Assembly: GCF_005938085.1 (NCBI RefSeq)
Contig: NZ_SMZK01000001.1
Coordinates: forward strand, 2,542,001 to 2,606,000
Direction of reading: 5' to 3'
Source: Haloterrigena sp. H1
GTDB lineage: Archaea > Halobacteriota > Halobacteria > Halobacteriales > Natrialbaceae
DNA: 64,000 nucleotides
The position numbers and the translations under genes were made by a program. The notes under the pieces are model-generated. The model was not told the origin of the DNA and made no database searches. It saw nothing but the letters and a program-made list of their open reading frames with translations. Positions 9,287 through 21,287 of the stretch are shown here, one piece after another. Within the stretch, counting starts at the first letter, position 1, and each line of letters begins with the position of its first letter.

Positions 9287-9706
9287 TCAGGCCTCAAGAA
9301 TTTCGATCAGGTTCCCCTCGGGGTCCCGCAGGAACATGATCGTGGTCCCGCTCTCTGTTGTCCGGGGTTCACTAATCGTCGGCACGTCGTCGGGAAGTGA
9401 CGCAGCGAACGACTCGAGGTCGTCGACCGAGAGGCCGACGTGTTTCGCACCCGGCTGATTGAGCCCCGCCGCCGGCGAACTCCGCGCCTCGGGGTCGTAT
9501 TCGACGAGTTCGATCCGGACGCCGTCGGCCTCGAGGTGGGCGAAGTCGGCGCTTGCACCCTCAACCCCGACCGCGTCGGAAAACGCCTCGCCGCCGACGC
9601 TGAACCGAGTTGCAACTGGGAGGTCGAGCACGTCCCGGTAGAACGCGAGTGTCTCCTCGAGATCGGTGACAGTGATACCGACGTGGTGTGCGCTGAGTTC
9701 GGTCAT
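9287..9706 (-). CDS. VOC (glyoxalase/bleomycin-resistance fold) protein
   Basis: A 139-aa protein with two betaalphabetabetabeta modules: HHVGITVTDLEETLAFYRDV at the N-terminus and KHVGLSVDDLESFA in the second half, ending in MFLRDPEGNLIEILEA. The metal-site positions are His in the first strand, Glu in VRIELVEYDPEA, His in KHVG and the terminal Glu of LIEILEA, so a glyoxalase I or methylmalonyl-CoA epimerase-like active site is possible. Substrate cannot be read. A glyoxalase role would fit methylglyoxal synthase about 2.2 kb away, but this is inference. Confidence 0.8.
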   Translation of the reverse strand: MTELSAHHVGITVTDLEETLAFYRDVLDLPVATRFSVGGEAFSDAVGVEGASADFAHLEADGVRIELVEYDPEARSSPAAGLNQPGAKHVGLSVDDLESFAASLPDDVPTISEPRTTESGTTIMFLRDPEGNLIEILEA

Positions 9707-9804
9707 CCGTCGTGAATCGACGCTGCACCGACGAAAAACGTTCGTCTGCGCGACGACGCCGTGTGTTCTCTGTGGTTCGAGCGCCGGCCGCGGACGTTTT
9801 GAGG

Positions 9805-10896
9805 TCAGTTCGCAAACAGATCGTCCATGAGGTCGGGAAAGATCTTGTCGGCGAAGTGGGTCGCGAGAACGACGACGATCGGACCGAGAAACAGGCCATA
9901 CCAGCCGAACGCGAGCGTTCCGAGGAAGTATCCCAGCAGGACCAACCCCATGTGGATCCCACTGCGGGCGGACAGGAGCGACCGGGCGAAGAAGTCGGGG
10001 ACGGTATCGACGACGACGAACGTAAGGATCAAAAACGCGATCGGGTGCCAAAGCGGCGTCGGTGTCGTCACCGCGAGCCCCAGCAAGAGCAGGCCGTACG
10101 GGACGTAGACGATCTTCATTCCGACGGCCGGGATCAGCGTCCCGATCCCGATAAGCAGGGAAAGCAACACTGGTGTTCCAACGACGGGCCCGCCCGAGGC
10201 GAGGAAGTTGAGACCGTAGTACGTGGCGACGGCGACGATCGCCGCCACCAGGATGACTGCGAGGTTACCGACGAAGACCGTCTCGAGGTCGTCATCGACA
10301 TCGTTTGCGTAGTCGACGATCCGCTGCTCGTGGTCGATGCTGTCGTAGAACCACTGCCGTAATCGGTGATCGTCTCGCAGGAGATAAAAGAGGATCGTGA
10401 GCATGAGGAAGAGCCGGGCGAGGACCGAAAAGACGAAGCCGGCGATCGACGCCACCTGCTGGACGGCACTCGGGAGGCCCTGGCGGAGTACCTCCGTAAT
10501 CGAGCTACCAGTGCCAGACCTGAACGACTCGAGCAGTTGCTCGATGTTTCCCTGATGGGCTAATCGAAGGTACGGCTGGAAGCGCGCCCGATACGCCTCG
10601 AGGTTGCTCGCGGCGAGAAACTGATCGAGTTCCCTGAGCGCAACGATGCCTGCATAGCCGATGATGGCCACCATCGGGATGATGACGAACAGGATCGTAA
10701 TCGTTGTCGTCACGTTCGGGTGGTCGATGTAGCGGTCGAGCCAGCGGTAGAGTGGCCGCGTTGCGTAGTAGACGAAGATCGCAAAGAGTAGTGTCCCGAC
10801 GTACCGGAAGAGGGCAAGTCCGATCAGCGCCGCGATGATCAGCCCCAGTATGGTCCAGACGAGGCGCTTGCCGTCACGGCCGCGAAAAACACCCAT
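9805..10896 (-). CDS. AI-2E family (PerM/UPF0118) membrane transporter
   Basis: An integral membrane protein of about 363 aa with the AI-2E/PerM layout: paired N-terminal helices (LGLIIAALIGLALF, LLFAIFVYYATRPLYRWL), a soluble central segment of about 70 residues, then five or so further helices. The family motif FYLLRDDHRLR is in the middle, and the late block GIHMGLVLLGYFLGTLAFGWYG is typical. Members export varied small solutes or Na+; no substrate can be inferred. The start chosen gives MGVFRGRDGKR; an ATG nine codons earlier (10923) is also possible. It is divergent from the SDR gene. Confidence 0.85.
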   Translation of the reverse strand: MGVFRGRDGKRLVWTILGLIIAALIGLALFRYVGTLLFAIFVYYATRPLYRWLDRYIDHPNVTTTITILFVIIPMVAIIGYAGIVALRELDQFLAASNLEAYRARFQPYLRLAHQGNIEQLLESFRSGTGSSITEVLRQGLPSAVQQVASIAGFVFSVLARLFLMLTILFYLLRDDHRLRQWFYDSIDHEQRIVDYANDVDDDLETVFVGNLAVILVAAIVAVATYYGLNFLASGGPVVGTPVLLSLLIGIGTLIPAVGMKIVYVPYGLLLLGLAVTTPTPLWHPIAFLILTFVVVDTVPDFFARSLLSARSGIHMGLVLLGYFLGTLAFGWYGLFLGPIVVVLATHFADKIFPDLMDDLFAN

Positions 10897-11093
10897 GCTC
10901 AATTTCACGGGATTGGGTAGCAAAAGTGCCCGTCTTGAACACCAATGCGGTGTGCTCGCTCCGAGACTGTCACGTCAGATTGACGGTCACGCTGGCGTCC
11001 AGTATCGAGACTGCCGCCACTCATCCGTCTGCTTCGATCGGATTCGAGAAGGTCACGACCACGGTTTTGTACTGTGCCACCGTCGACCACATC

Positions 11094-11795
11094 ATGGCAC
11101 GAACTGCCGTCATCGCCGGCGTCGGTCCCGGACTCGGCGCATCGATCGCCAAAAAATTCGTCACCGAAGGGTGTCAGGTCGGGCTGTTCGCCCGGTCGGC
11201 GGACTTCCTCGAGGAACTCGCAGCAGACCTCGGTGACGACGCGCTCGCCGTCCCGACCGATATCACCGATCCCGAAGCCGTCGAAGCGGGGTTTCGCGAG
11301 GTTCGCGACGCGTTCGGCCCCGTCGACGTGCTCGTCAATAACGCGAGTGGCGGCACCTGGAAGGGACTCCAGGACATCTCGCCGGACGAGTTCGAACAAA
11401 CGTTGCGCGTCTCAGCACAGGGAGGGTTGTTGTGCTCACAGGAGGCCGTCGATGACATGCTCGCCGACGATGGTGGAACGATCATCTTCACCGGCGCAAC
11501 CTCGGCGGTTCGCGGTCGCGGCGGCGCGCTCGGCTTCAGCGCGGCCAAGTTCGCCGCCCGTGGGATGGCCGAATCGATGGCCCGCGAGCTCGGTCCCGAG
11601 GGGATCCACGTCGCCCATGTCGTGATCGACGGCCAGATCGAGCCCCCGCAGCGTCGTGAGACACAGCCGGATCGGGATAGGGCCGAGTTCCTCGATCCGG
11701 ACGCGATCGCCGACTCGTACTGGCAGCTGGTCACGCAAGATCGGTCGGCGTGGACGCTCGAGCTCGATCTCCGGCCACACGTCGAGGAGTTCTGA
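11094..11795 (+). CDS. SDR-family oxidoreductase-like protein with Phe at the catalytic Tyr position
   Basis: A 233-aa short-chain dehydrogenase/reductase fold. The nucleotide motif is AGVGPGLGASIAKKF, the NNAG-equivalent is VLVNNASGGTW, and the Ser region is IIFTGATSAVRG. The catalytic YxxxK is instead GFSAAKFAARGMAESMA, so Lys is kept but Tyr is replaced by Phe. A few SDRs (peroxisomal 2,4-dienoyl-CoA reductase type) work without this Tyr; otherwise the protein may be non-catalytic. The frame is open upstream, but homology begins at this ATG (MARTAVIAGVG). It lies just before methylglyoxal synthase on the same strand. Confidence 0.85.
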   Translation: MARTAVIAGVGPGLGASIAKKFVTEGCQVGLFARSADFLEELAADLGDDALAVPTDITDPEAVEAGFREVRDAFGPVDVLVNNASGGTWKGLQDISPDEFEQTLRVSAQGGLLCSQEAVDDMLADDGGTIIFTGATSAVRGRGGALGFSAAKFAARGMAESMARELGPEGIHVAHVVIDGQIEPPQRRETQPDRDRAEFLDPDAIADSYWQLVTQDRSAWTLELDLRPHVEEF

Positions 11796-11881
11796 CCACC
11801 ACGAAGTGTCCGTCTCCGATGGGAAAGACCGCTCGAACTGATCCGAACGAGCCAGTGTCTCTCGCTGGAACCAGCGGTTCG

Positions 11882-11889
11882 TTTATTCT
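11882..11889 (+). promoter_or_regulatory. TATA box of mgsA
   Basis: TTTATTCT is centred about 26 bp before the mgsA start codon, which fits a leaderless transcript. Shows that mgsA has its own promoter rather than depending on the SDR gene. Confidence 0.5.
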
Positions 11890-11910
11890 CCACGGGGTTG
11901 ATGGACCGAT

Positions 11911-12279
11911 ATGACGCGCATCGCGCTGATCGCCCACGATCGGAAGAAGCCGGACCTCATCGAGTTTGCACAGACCCACGAGTCACAACTTCGGGAGTAC
12001 GACCTGATCGCGACGGGAACGACGGGAAAGCGGCTGCGCGAGGAGACCGACCTCGGGGTCGAGCGCATGGAGTCCGGCCCCCACGGCGGCGACCTGATGA
12101 TCGGCGCCGAAGTCGCAGCGGGGGACCTCGATGGCGTCGTCTTCCTTCGCGATCCGTTGCGAGCCCAGCCCCACGAGCCGGATATCTCGGCGCTGTTGCG
12201 GATCTGTGACGTGCGAGATACGGCACTGGCGACGAATCTCGCCTCCGCGACGTTTCTCATCGAGGGATTGGCCGAGTAG
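11911..12279 (+). CDS. mgsA: Methylglyoxal synthase
   Basis: MgsA (122 aa) converts dihydroxyacetone phosphate to methylglyoxal plus phosphate, a bypass that releases phosphate when glycolytic intermediates accumulate. The family motifs are all here: IALIAHDRKKPDLIEF (His and Asp of the active site), ATGTTGKRL (phosphate loop), MESGPHGGDLMIGA and VVFLRDPLRAQPHEPDI, with the catalytic Asp in the LRDPL stretch. It is followed 85 bp downstream by genes for a K+/H+ antiporter, of a type known to protect bacteria against methylglyoxal. Assignment is strong. Confidence 0.94.
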   Translation: MTRIALIAHDRKKPDLIEFAQTHESQLREYDLIATGTTGKRLREETDLGVERMESGPHGGDLMIGAEVAAGDLDGVVFLRDPLRAQPHEPDISALLRICDVRDTALATNLASATFLIEGLAE

Positions 12280-12330
12280 CGACTGACTGACCTCCAGGAA
12301 AGGCCACGTCCGACAGAGTGAACGGGTCAT

Positions 12331-12341
12331 GCCATTTATTG
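12331..12341 (+). promoter_or_regulatory. TATA box of the khtT-khtU pair
   Basis: The AT-rich stretch CCATTTATT lies about 27 bp before the khtT ATG, consistent with a leaderless transcript covering khtT and probably khtU. Confidence 0.5.
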
Positions 12342-12364
12342 GCGCGCGGTCCACTCGTTGTTGT

Positions 12365-12859
12365 ATGACCATCTACGAGAGCGACCTCCCCGGTGTCGGG
12401 AAGAAATTCGAGGTCGAACTCGAGGACGACTCCCGGCTCGTCATCGTGACCCACAACACGGGGAAACGAGAGGTGTTCCTGAAACCGAACGCGGACGCCG
12501 ACGGTGACAAGCTGTTCGAAGTCTCGGATCGGCTCGCCCGAAAGATCGGTACGATTCTGGAGGGGGCATACTTCCAGCCAGTCGAGGCCGAGGCAGTCGA
12601 GACGATGCTCTCCGACGAGACCTACCTCGAGTGGTACACCGTCACGGCGTCGGCTGAGATCGCCGGTCAGAGCCTCGCCGAAGCGAACATCCGCGATCGA
12701 ACAGGCGTCTCGATCGTCGCCATCCAGCGCGGTGACGAGCTGGTCTCACCGCCGACGCCGGAGACGGTCCTCGAGACCGGTGACACGGTAGTCGTCATCG
12801 GCGACAGCGAGGACTGTGCCCGGTTCGAAGACCTGCTCGGCGACGGACTCGAGGAGTGA
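12365..12859 (+). CDS. KhtT-like regulatory subunit of a cation:proton antiporter
   Basis: A 164-aa cytoplasmic protein in two parts. The N-terminal half (MTIYESDLPGVGKKFEVEL) is the KhtT-type domain; the C-terminal half is an RCK_C (TrkA_C) domain with IAGQSLAEANIRDRTGVSI, VAIQRGDELVSPPTPETVL and GDTVVVIGDSEDC. In Bacillus the homologous subunit gates KhtU in response to ligand. The 34-bp spacing to the membrane subunit implies one operon. RCK_C domains bind small ligands such as c-di-AMP or nucleotides; which one applies here cannot be read. Confidence 0.9.
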   Translation: MTIYESDLPGVGKKFEVELEDDSRLVIVTHNTGKREVFLKPNADADGDKLFEVSDRLARKIGTILEGAYFQPVEAEAVETMLSDETYLEWYTVTASAEIAGQSLAEANIRDRTGVSIVAIQRGDELVSPPTPETVLETGDTVVVIGDSEDCARFEDLLGDGLEE

Positions 12860-12893
12860 TCTGAACGAATGTCTCCGTTCGAGGTGACCGCGA

Positions 12894-14189
12894 GTGGCAA
12901 CTGAGACGGCACTCGTCGACGTGGGAATACTCTTTGCCGCGGTCGCACTCGCTGGCGTCGTCGCGAATCGAATCAATCAGTCCGTCATTCCATTGTACAT
13001 TATCACCGGAATGGTACTGGGACCGAACGTCCTCGGCGAACTCTCTGACCTCGCCGGCAGCGAGGTTGCCGTCGGCGGCGTCGATCTTCTAGCAACACTC
13101 GGCGGGGTCGCACTCGGCGATACGGACTTCGTCGTCGTCGGCGCGGAACTCGGGATCGTCCTCCTGTTGTTCTTTCTGGGACTGGAGTTTAATCTGGAAC
13201 GGCTGCTCGCGAGCAAGGATCGGATCGGCAAGGCGGGGACGGTAGATCTCGCTCTCAACTTCGGGATCGGACTACTGTTCGGCTATTTGGTCTTCGGCGA
13301 TGTCCTTGCGGCCGTCCTGTTCGCCGGCGTCGTCTACATCTCCTCGAGCGCCATCATCACGAAGTCGCTGCTCGACCTGGGGTGGATCGCAAACGCCGAG
13401 TCCGAACCGATGCTAGGGACGCTCGTCTACGAGGACCTGTTTATCGCCGTCTACCTGGCAATCGTCTCCGCGCTCGTCCTCGGCGGGGGCGACCTCGGTG
13501 CGGCGGCGGGCCAGATCGGGATCGCGATCGCCGTCATCCTCGCGTTGCTCGCGCTCGTCACGTACGGGACCGACTTCTTCCAGCGCTTTCTCGATGCCGA
13601 CACCAACGAGTTCGTCGTCGTCCGGGCGCTGGGCGTTACGATCCTCGTTGCCGGCATCGCGCTCGCGCTGGGCGTCAGCGAGGCCGTCGCTGCCTTCTTC
13701 GTCGGCATGGCTTTCTCCGGGACCGATCACGTCCACGACCTCGAACGGTTGCTTGAGCCCCTCCGGGACGCCTTCGCGGCGATCTTTTTCTTCTGGATCG
13801 GGCTCGTCACCGATCCGGGGCTGTTTACGCTCTCGGTCGTCGCGATTATCGTCGCCGCCGTGATCGTGACGACGCCGCCGAAGCTCGTCAGTGGCTACCT
13901 CGGCGGGCGGATCTACGACCTCGACGACCGCCGCTCGCTGCGCGTCGGGTTCGGCATGGCCACGCGCGGCGAGTTCTCGCTAATCATCGCGAGCGTCGCG
14001 CTCACCGGCGCTGGCAGCGGACTGCCAACCGAGACGGCGGAGACGATCTACGCCGTCGCCGTCGGCTACGTCCTCGTCATGAGCGTCCTCGGGACGTCGC
14101 TCATGCAGCACTCGAGCCGACTCGAACCCGTCTTTGTCTCCGCACTCGAGCGGGGACGCAGCCGGACTAGCCGAACGAGCGACGACTGA
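12894..14189 (+). CDS. CPA2-family K+(Na+)/H+ antiporter, KhtU/KefB-like membrane subunit
   Basis: A 431-aa membrane protein with about twelve or thirteen hydrophobic segments of the CPA2 (Kef/KhtU) fold. Characteristic blocks are SVIPLYIITGMVLGPNVLGE, LLFFLGLEFNLERLL, the unwound-helix region SSSAIITKSLLDL, LGVSEAVAAFFVGMAFSG and ATRGEFSLIIASVALTG. There is no C-terminal RCK domain, since that function is supplied by the separate gene just upstream. It begins at GTG; the first residues MATETALVDVGILF lead directly into the first helix. Expected to exchange K+ for protons across the cell membrane. Confidence 0.92.
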   Translation: MATETALVDVGILFAAVALAGVVANRINQSVIPLYIITGMVLGPNVLGELSDLAGSEVAVGGVDLLATLGGVALGDTDFVVVGAELGIVLLLFFLGLEFNLERLLASKDRIGKAGTVDLALNFGIGLLFGYLVFGDVLAAVLFAGVVYISSSAIITKSLLDLGWIANAESEPMLGTLVYEDLFIAVYLAIVSALVLGGGDLGAAAGQIGIAIAVILALLALVTYGTDFFQRFLDADTNEFVVVRALGVTILVAGIALALGVSEAVAAFFVGMAFSGTDHVHDLERLLEPLRDAFAAIFFFWIGLVTDPGLFTLSVVAIIVAAVIVTTPPKLVSGYLGGRIYDLDDRRSLRVGFGMATRGEFSLIIASVALTGAGSGLPTETAETIYAVAVGYVLVMSVLGTSLMQHSSRLEPVFVSALERGRSRTSRTSDD

Positions 14190-14237
14190 CGTCGACCCGG
14201 CAGAACGGAAAGCTTCAACGGGCTCGAGCCCCCTCTC

Positions 14238-14903
14238 ATGGCTATGCCACAGGCGGTCGTCTTCGATCTCGATTACACGCTCGCTGTTCCCCAGCGCGAT
14301 CGGGCGACCATCCTCGAAGAGGCCACGACCATTACCGGTGCGCCGTCGCTATCGCGCGAGGCATATCTCGCGGCCCATCGACGGAACCTCACCACTGAGA
14401 CGCGCGAACCGATCTTTGCCGACCTGCTCGAGGGCACCGACAGCGACGCCGACCCGGCCGCCGTCGCGACAGCATACCGCAAGACGATCGCCGACGCCCT
14501 CGAGCCGCTGCCGGGCGTCGAAGCCATGCTCGCCGACCTGCGCGGTGACTATCAGGTCGGACTCCTGACGAACGGCCCCGTCCGCGCCCAGCGAGACAAG
14601 ATCGAGACACTGGGCTGGGAGGGGGCCTTCGACGCTGCGCTCGTCACCGGCGAACTCGAGGCTGGGAAACCTGATCCCCGTGCATTCGAGGCGATCACCG
14701 ACGAACTGAACGTTGCGCCCGCCGAGGCAGTCTACATTGGCGACGAAATCGAGGCTGACATCCGGGGCGCGACCGAGGCTGGGCTGGCCGCAGTGCAGGT
14801 ACTGCTCGAGGACGGCCCTGAACCGGACCCACGTGCTGTTGCGCATGTCGAACAGCGCGAGATTGCAACGGCGATTCCGGACCTCGTCGCGAGCCTCGAG
14901 TGA
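14238..14903 (+). CDS. HAD-superfamily hydrolase
   Basis: A 221-aa HAD hydrolase: motif I VVFDLDYTLAVPQ (nucleophile and acid/base Asp), motif II VGLLTNGP, Lys in LEAGKPDPRAFEAI, and motif IV AVYIGDEIEADIRGATEAGL. The cap is the C1 helical type placed after motif I, so it resembles phosphoglycolate phosphatase or haloacid dehalogenase-like enzymes. The substrate cannot be deduced. A second ATG two codons in is an equally good start. Last protein gene before the rRNA operon, which is convergent with it. Confidence 0.87.
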   Translation: MAMPQAVVFDLDYTLAVPQRDRATILEEATTITGAPSLSREAYLAAHRRNLTTETREPIFADLLEGTDSDADPAAVATAYRKTIADALEPLPGVEAMLADLRGDYQVGLLTNGPVRAQRDKIETLGWEGAFDAALVTGELEAGKPDPRAFEAITDELNVAPAEAVYIGDEIEADIRGATEAGLAAVQVLLEDGPEPDPRAVAHVEQREIATAIPDLVASLE

Positions 14904-15062
14904 GATATGATCTCTGATTGAGCGTGGCGCTGACGCAGCTTTCGCTGTTGATATAGGGGTAGCGTACTGATTTGGGGCGACCATGCAATCCTGATTGGTC
15001 GACTTGATCGGTCGCTGAACATGTCGGCACTATCCTATGCAGTGGTCGAGTATTAGATTCAG
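14904..15062. other. Intergenic region between HAD gene and rRNA operon terminator
   Basis: No convincing gene. A tRNA-Cys often follows the 5S gene in haloarchaeal rRNA operons; I looked for one here on the minus strand and saw no cloverleaf. Confidence 0.4.
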
Positions 15063-15104
15063 AAAACCCCACACAGCTCCTGTAAACGCAGTTGCTCTGT
15101 GGGG
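15063..15104 (-). terminator. Terminator-like hairpin after the rRNA operon
   Basis: On the minus strand CCCCACAGAGC and GCTGTGTGGGG form an 11-bp arm pair with one mismatch around a loop of about 16 nt, immediately followed by TTTTCTGAAT. It begins 22 nt after the 5S 3' end, so it is probably the termination or 3' processing signal of the rRNA transcript. Archaeal terminators need mainly the T-run, so the hairpin may instead act in processing. Confidence 0.5.
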
Positions 15105-15125
15105 GTGAAAGTATCGAGTATGAGT

Positions 15126-15247
15126 GGAGGCGGCGAAACGAGTTTCCCAGAGGGTCGCCCACTCCAGTACTCACCGTAACGCAGGCGGGCTTATCTTCCG
15201 TGTTCGGGATGGGTACGGGAGGAACCCCGCCGCTGTGGCCGCCGTAA
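15126..15247 (-). rRNA. rrf: 5S ribosomal RNA
   Basis: About 122 nt matching haloarchaeal 5S rRNA. The 5' end reads TTACGGCGGCCACAGC and pairs with the 3' GCCGCC. The loop sequences CCCGTACCCATCCCGAACAC and GGGCGACCCTCTGGGAA are diagnostic. It is the last gene of the 16S-tRNA-23S-5S operon. Ends are set by the terminal helix and could be off by one or two bases. Confidence 0.95.
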
Positions 15248-15299
15248 CGCCGACCAGCGGAATCGAACCGCCGTCATTCCAATATCGGTGGTGTGTCCA
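15248..15299 (-). other. 23S-5S spacer with a T-arm-like element
   Basis: Between the 23S trailer stem and 5S, the minus strand contains GCGGTTCGATTCCGC, which folds like a tRNA T-arm (4-bp stem, TTCGATT loop). There is no D-arm, anticodon arm or acceptor stem, so it is not a tRNA gene. It may be a recognition element for RNase Z-like cleavage or a tRNA relic. Confidence 0.4.
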
Positions 15300-15354
15300 A
15301 GACCGTAGTATACGTGTAGTCCAGTTTGCGTCCGGACCCGTTCGCGCGTCACGG
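15300..15354 (-). repeat. 3' arm of the 23S rRNA processing stem
   Basis: This arm is complementary to 18326-18378 across the 23S gene. The best-paired core is the 14-nt TACGTGTAGTCCAG (15311-15324) against CTGGACTACACGTA; ACCGT and GGACCCG blocks also pair, with interruptions. Interrupted helices of this kind flanking archaeal rRNAs hold bulge-helix-bulge sites cut by the tRNA splicing endonuclease. Confidence 0.7.
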
Positions 15355-15370
15355 ATCCAATGCGATTGTA

Positions 15371-18290
<2,920 letters not shown>

Positions 18291-18325
18291 TTCATCGGAT
18301 CGGCGTTGCGACAAAGTCGCAACAT

Positions 18326-18378
18326 CGTGACCCGGGAACGGGTCCAGTGGACGCCTGGACTACACGTACACACGGTCT
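18326..18378 (-). repeat. 5' arm of the 23S rRNA processing stem
   Basis: Located between tRNA-Ala and 23S, this segment pairs with 15300-15354 after the 23S. The core CTGGACTACACGTA (18355-18368) is a perfect 14-nt match to the other arm, with further paired blocks on either side separated by bulges. Confidence 0.7.
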
Positions 18379-18519
18379 CATCTGCACGCCAGTAGACAGC
18401 TGGCCTGCATTAACCCTTCCCAGCCACACTTGCGCGGGCTGGTGCATCGGTTCGGTCGTACTCAATCGAAGTTCCGTCTCCCACTTAAGGGCACGGTTTC
18501 GTCGATCGAGTACGAAGCA

Positions 18520-18591
18520 TGGACCCACAGGGATTCGAACCCTGGGCATCCTCCTTGCAAAGGAGGCACTCTCCCACTGAGCTATGGGCCC
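18520..18591 (-). tRNA. tRNA-Ala (anticodon TGC)
   Basis: A 72-nt tRNA in the 16S-23S spacer, the standard place for tRNA-Ala in archaea. Minus strand: acceptor GGGCCCA pairing with TGGGTCC, D-arm GCTCAGTGGGAGAGT, anticodon stem-loop CCTCCTTTGCAAGGAGG with TGC, T-arm CAGGGTTCGAATCCCTG, discriminator A. No intron and CCA is not encoded. Confidence 0.97.
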
Positions 18592-18623
18592 ACGTCCACC
18601 CACAATCGGGTGGACAGAGATTG

Positions 18624-18657
18624 TGTTAGCCTTGGTAGTTCTAAGGTGCCCGATCGG
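18624..18657 (-). repeat. 3' arm of the 16S rRNA processing stem
   Basis: This segment in the 16S trailer is complementary to 20298-20331 in the leader. TGTTAGCCTTGGTAGTTC (18624-18641, plus-strand reading) is a perfect 18-nt inverted copy, followed by a small unpaired part and a second paired block CCGATCGG. It is the 3' half of the helix that brings the 16S ends together for excision. Confidence 0.75.
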
Positions 18658-18730
18658 CCACTCGGTGGTCGATCGAACGTGCGGAAAACCGCTAAGGTGG
18701 GCCAGGCGCGACGGCCTGGTCCCGGTCTGT

Positions 18731-20203
<1,473 letters not shown>

Positions 20204-20297
20204 GTAATGCTCTTCCCCAGCGAAGCTGGGGGAGTTGGCGGTGAATGTAAATACACTCACACATGGGTCCACACGTTCGCTGACGCAGATCGAACGA

Positions 20298-20331
20298 CCG
20301 ATCGGGCGTCACCGAACTACCAAGGCTAACA
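20298..20331 (-). repeat. 5' arm of the 16S rRNA processing stem
   Basis: Lies about 95 nt before the 16S 5' end. The plus-strand block GAACTACCAAGGCTAACA (20314-20331) is the exact inverted partner of 18624-18641, and CCGATCGGGC (20298-20307) pairs with the second block. Confidence 0.75.
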
Positions 20332-20403
20332 TCAGATCCCATCTGTACGGCGGACCGCAGGGGTGGAATCCTCATTTTCGTCGGACGTATTCGTAGGCCA
20401 TCA

Positions 20404-20620
20404 GGGGTACATAACCCCTTCGGACCTGAATCGTCCGAGCCGACGGCGCGTGTCATTCACGCCGCCTGCTTCTTCGTATATAATCACAATCGCTGACCGC
20501 TACTTAAGGCCTACGAACCGAGACTTCAAAGAGAGTGAGTACCACGCGTACTGTAACAAAAGTATGATCAGCTCGAGGCCAGTTATGCTTAGAAACTCAA
20601 TATTTCCGTGTCCTCGAGAG
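20404..20620 (-). promoter_or_regulatory. rRNA operon promoter region with several TATA-like boxes
   Basis: Upstream of the 16S leader stem the minus strand carries at least two promoter-like elements: GGGGTTATGTACCCC (20404-20418), resembling the TTATGTACCCC box of halobacterial rRNA promoters as I recall them, and GGTTCGTAGGCCTTAAGTAGC (20500-20520). A further TATA, GATTATATAC, sits near 20476-20485. Tandem promoters are usual for haloarchaeal rRNA operons. Which are active cannot be told from sequence. Open frames across this area look spurious. Confidence 0.5.
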
Positions 20621-20871
20621 ATCCGACTGCTCCCACAGCAGACATCGTGGGTCCTGCTAGATATGGACCAGCACCCGGTACGGCCGGGCATCCCACGTGG
20701 AGAGGTCCTCCGGTCAGGGGTTCGGGCCGAGCCAATACGGTCTCTGACCGAGACAGCGGTGTTGGTGGGCTTGCCTCGGACTTGCCATCCAATTTTTGGA
20801 CAAGATTCGAATCACGCTTCCGGGCTTCATTCACGCTGAAGCGCTGGGGTTTCGCCCTGCTCCCACTGTAA

Positions 20872-21264
20872 TTACGTGTCTTCGTCCTCGAGCCGACGGC
20901 TCACGGCCTGTATCACGTCCGTGGCACGCTTAACGTCCGCGCCGCTCTCGACGAAGACGAGCGTGCGCGGCGGTGTCGTCGCCTTCGGTCGCACCCGGAG
21001 GTCAGCGTCCGACGCAGTCTCGGCTGCGATGTCTTGTGCTGTTTCGAACTCGAGGTGTGCCCGGTCGTCGTGGACGAGTACGCGCGCGAGGCGGTCGTCG
21101 CCGCGGGTGACGTCGTAGGCGCGCGCGCCGTCGGCCGTCGGCTCGACATCGCGGTCGGCATTTGTCACGGCAACGGCTGCGAGGCCGCCATCCTCGCGGC
21201 CGTCGAGTTCGCTCGAGAGCAGTTCGGCGATTCGTCTCCCATCGGTGATCCGATCCTCGACCAT
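20872..21264 (-). CDS. Conserved haloarchaeal protein of unknown function
   Basis: A 130-aa acidic protein beginning MVEDRITDGRRIAELLSSEL. It has an N-terminal helix, then beta-rich segments (AYDVTRGDDRLARVLVHDD, AHLEFETAQDIAAE) and a closing helix ATDVIQAVSRRLEDED. No catalytic motif or membrane segment is visible. It lies 23 bp after the DUF2240-type gene on the same strand, so the two probably share a transcript. Composition is normal for the chromosome. Function unknown. Confidence 0.75.
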   Translation of the reverse strand: MVEDRITDGRRIAELLSSELDGREDGGLAAVAVTNADRDVEPTADGARAYDVTRGDDRLARVLVHDDRAHLEFETAQDIAAETASDADLRVRPKATTPPRTLVFVESGADVKRATDVIQAVSRRLEDEDT

Positions 21265-21287
21265 ACGCGTGGCTCAGGCCGTCGGGA

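Noticed and set aside
14904..15125. Possible tRNA-Cys after 5S
   Set aside because: Expected from other haloarchaea but no cloverleaf or anticodon arm could be found.
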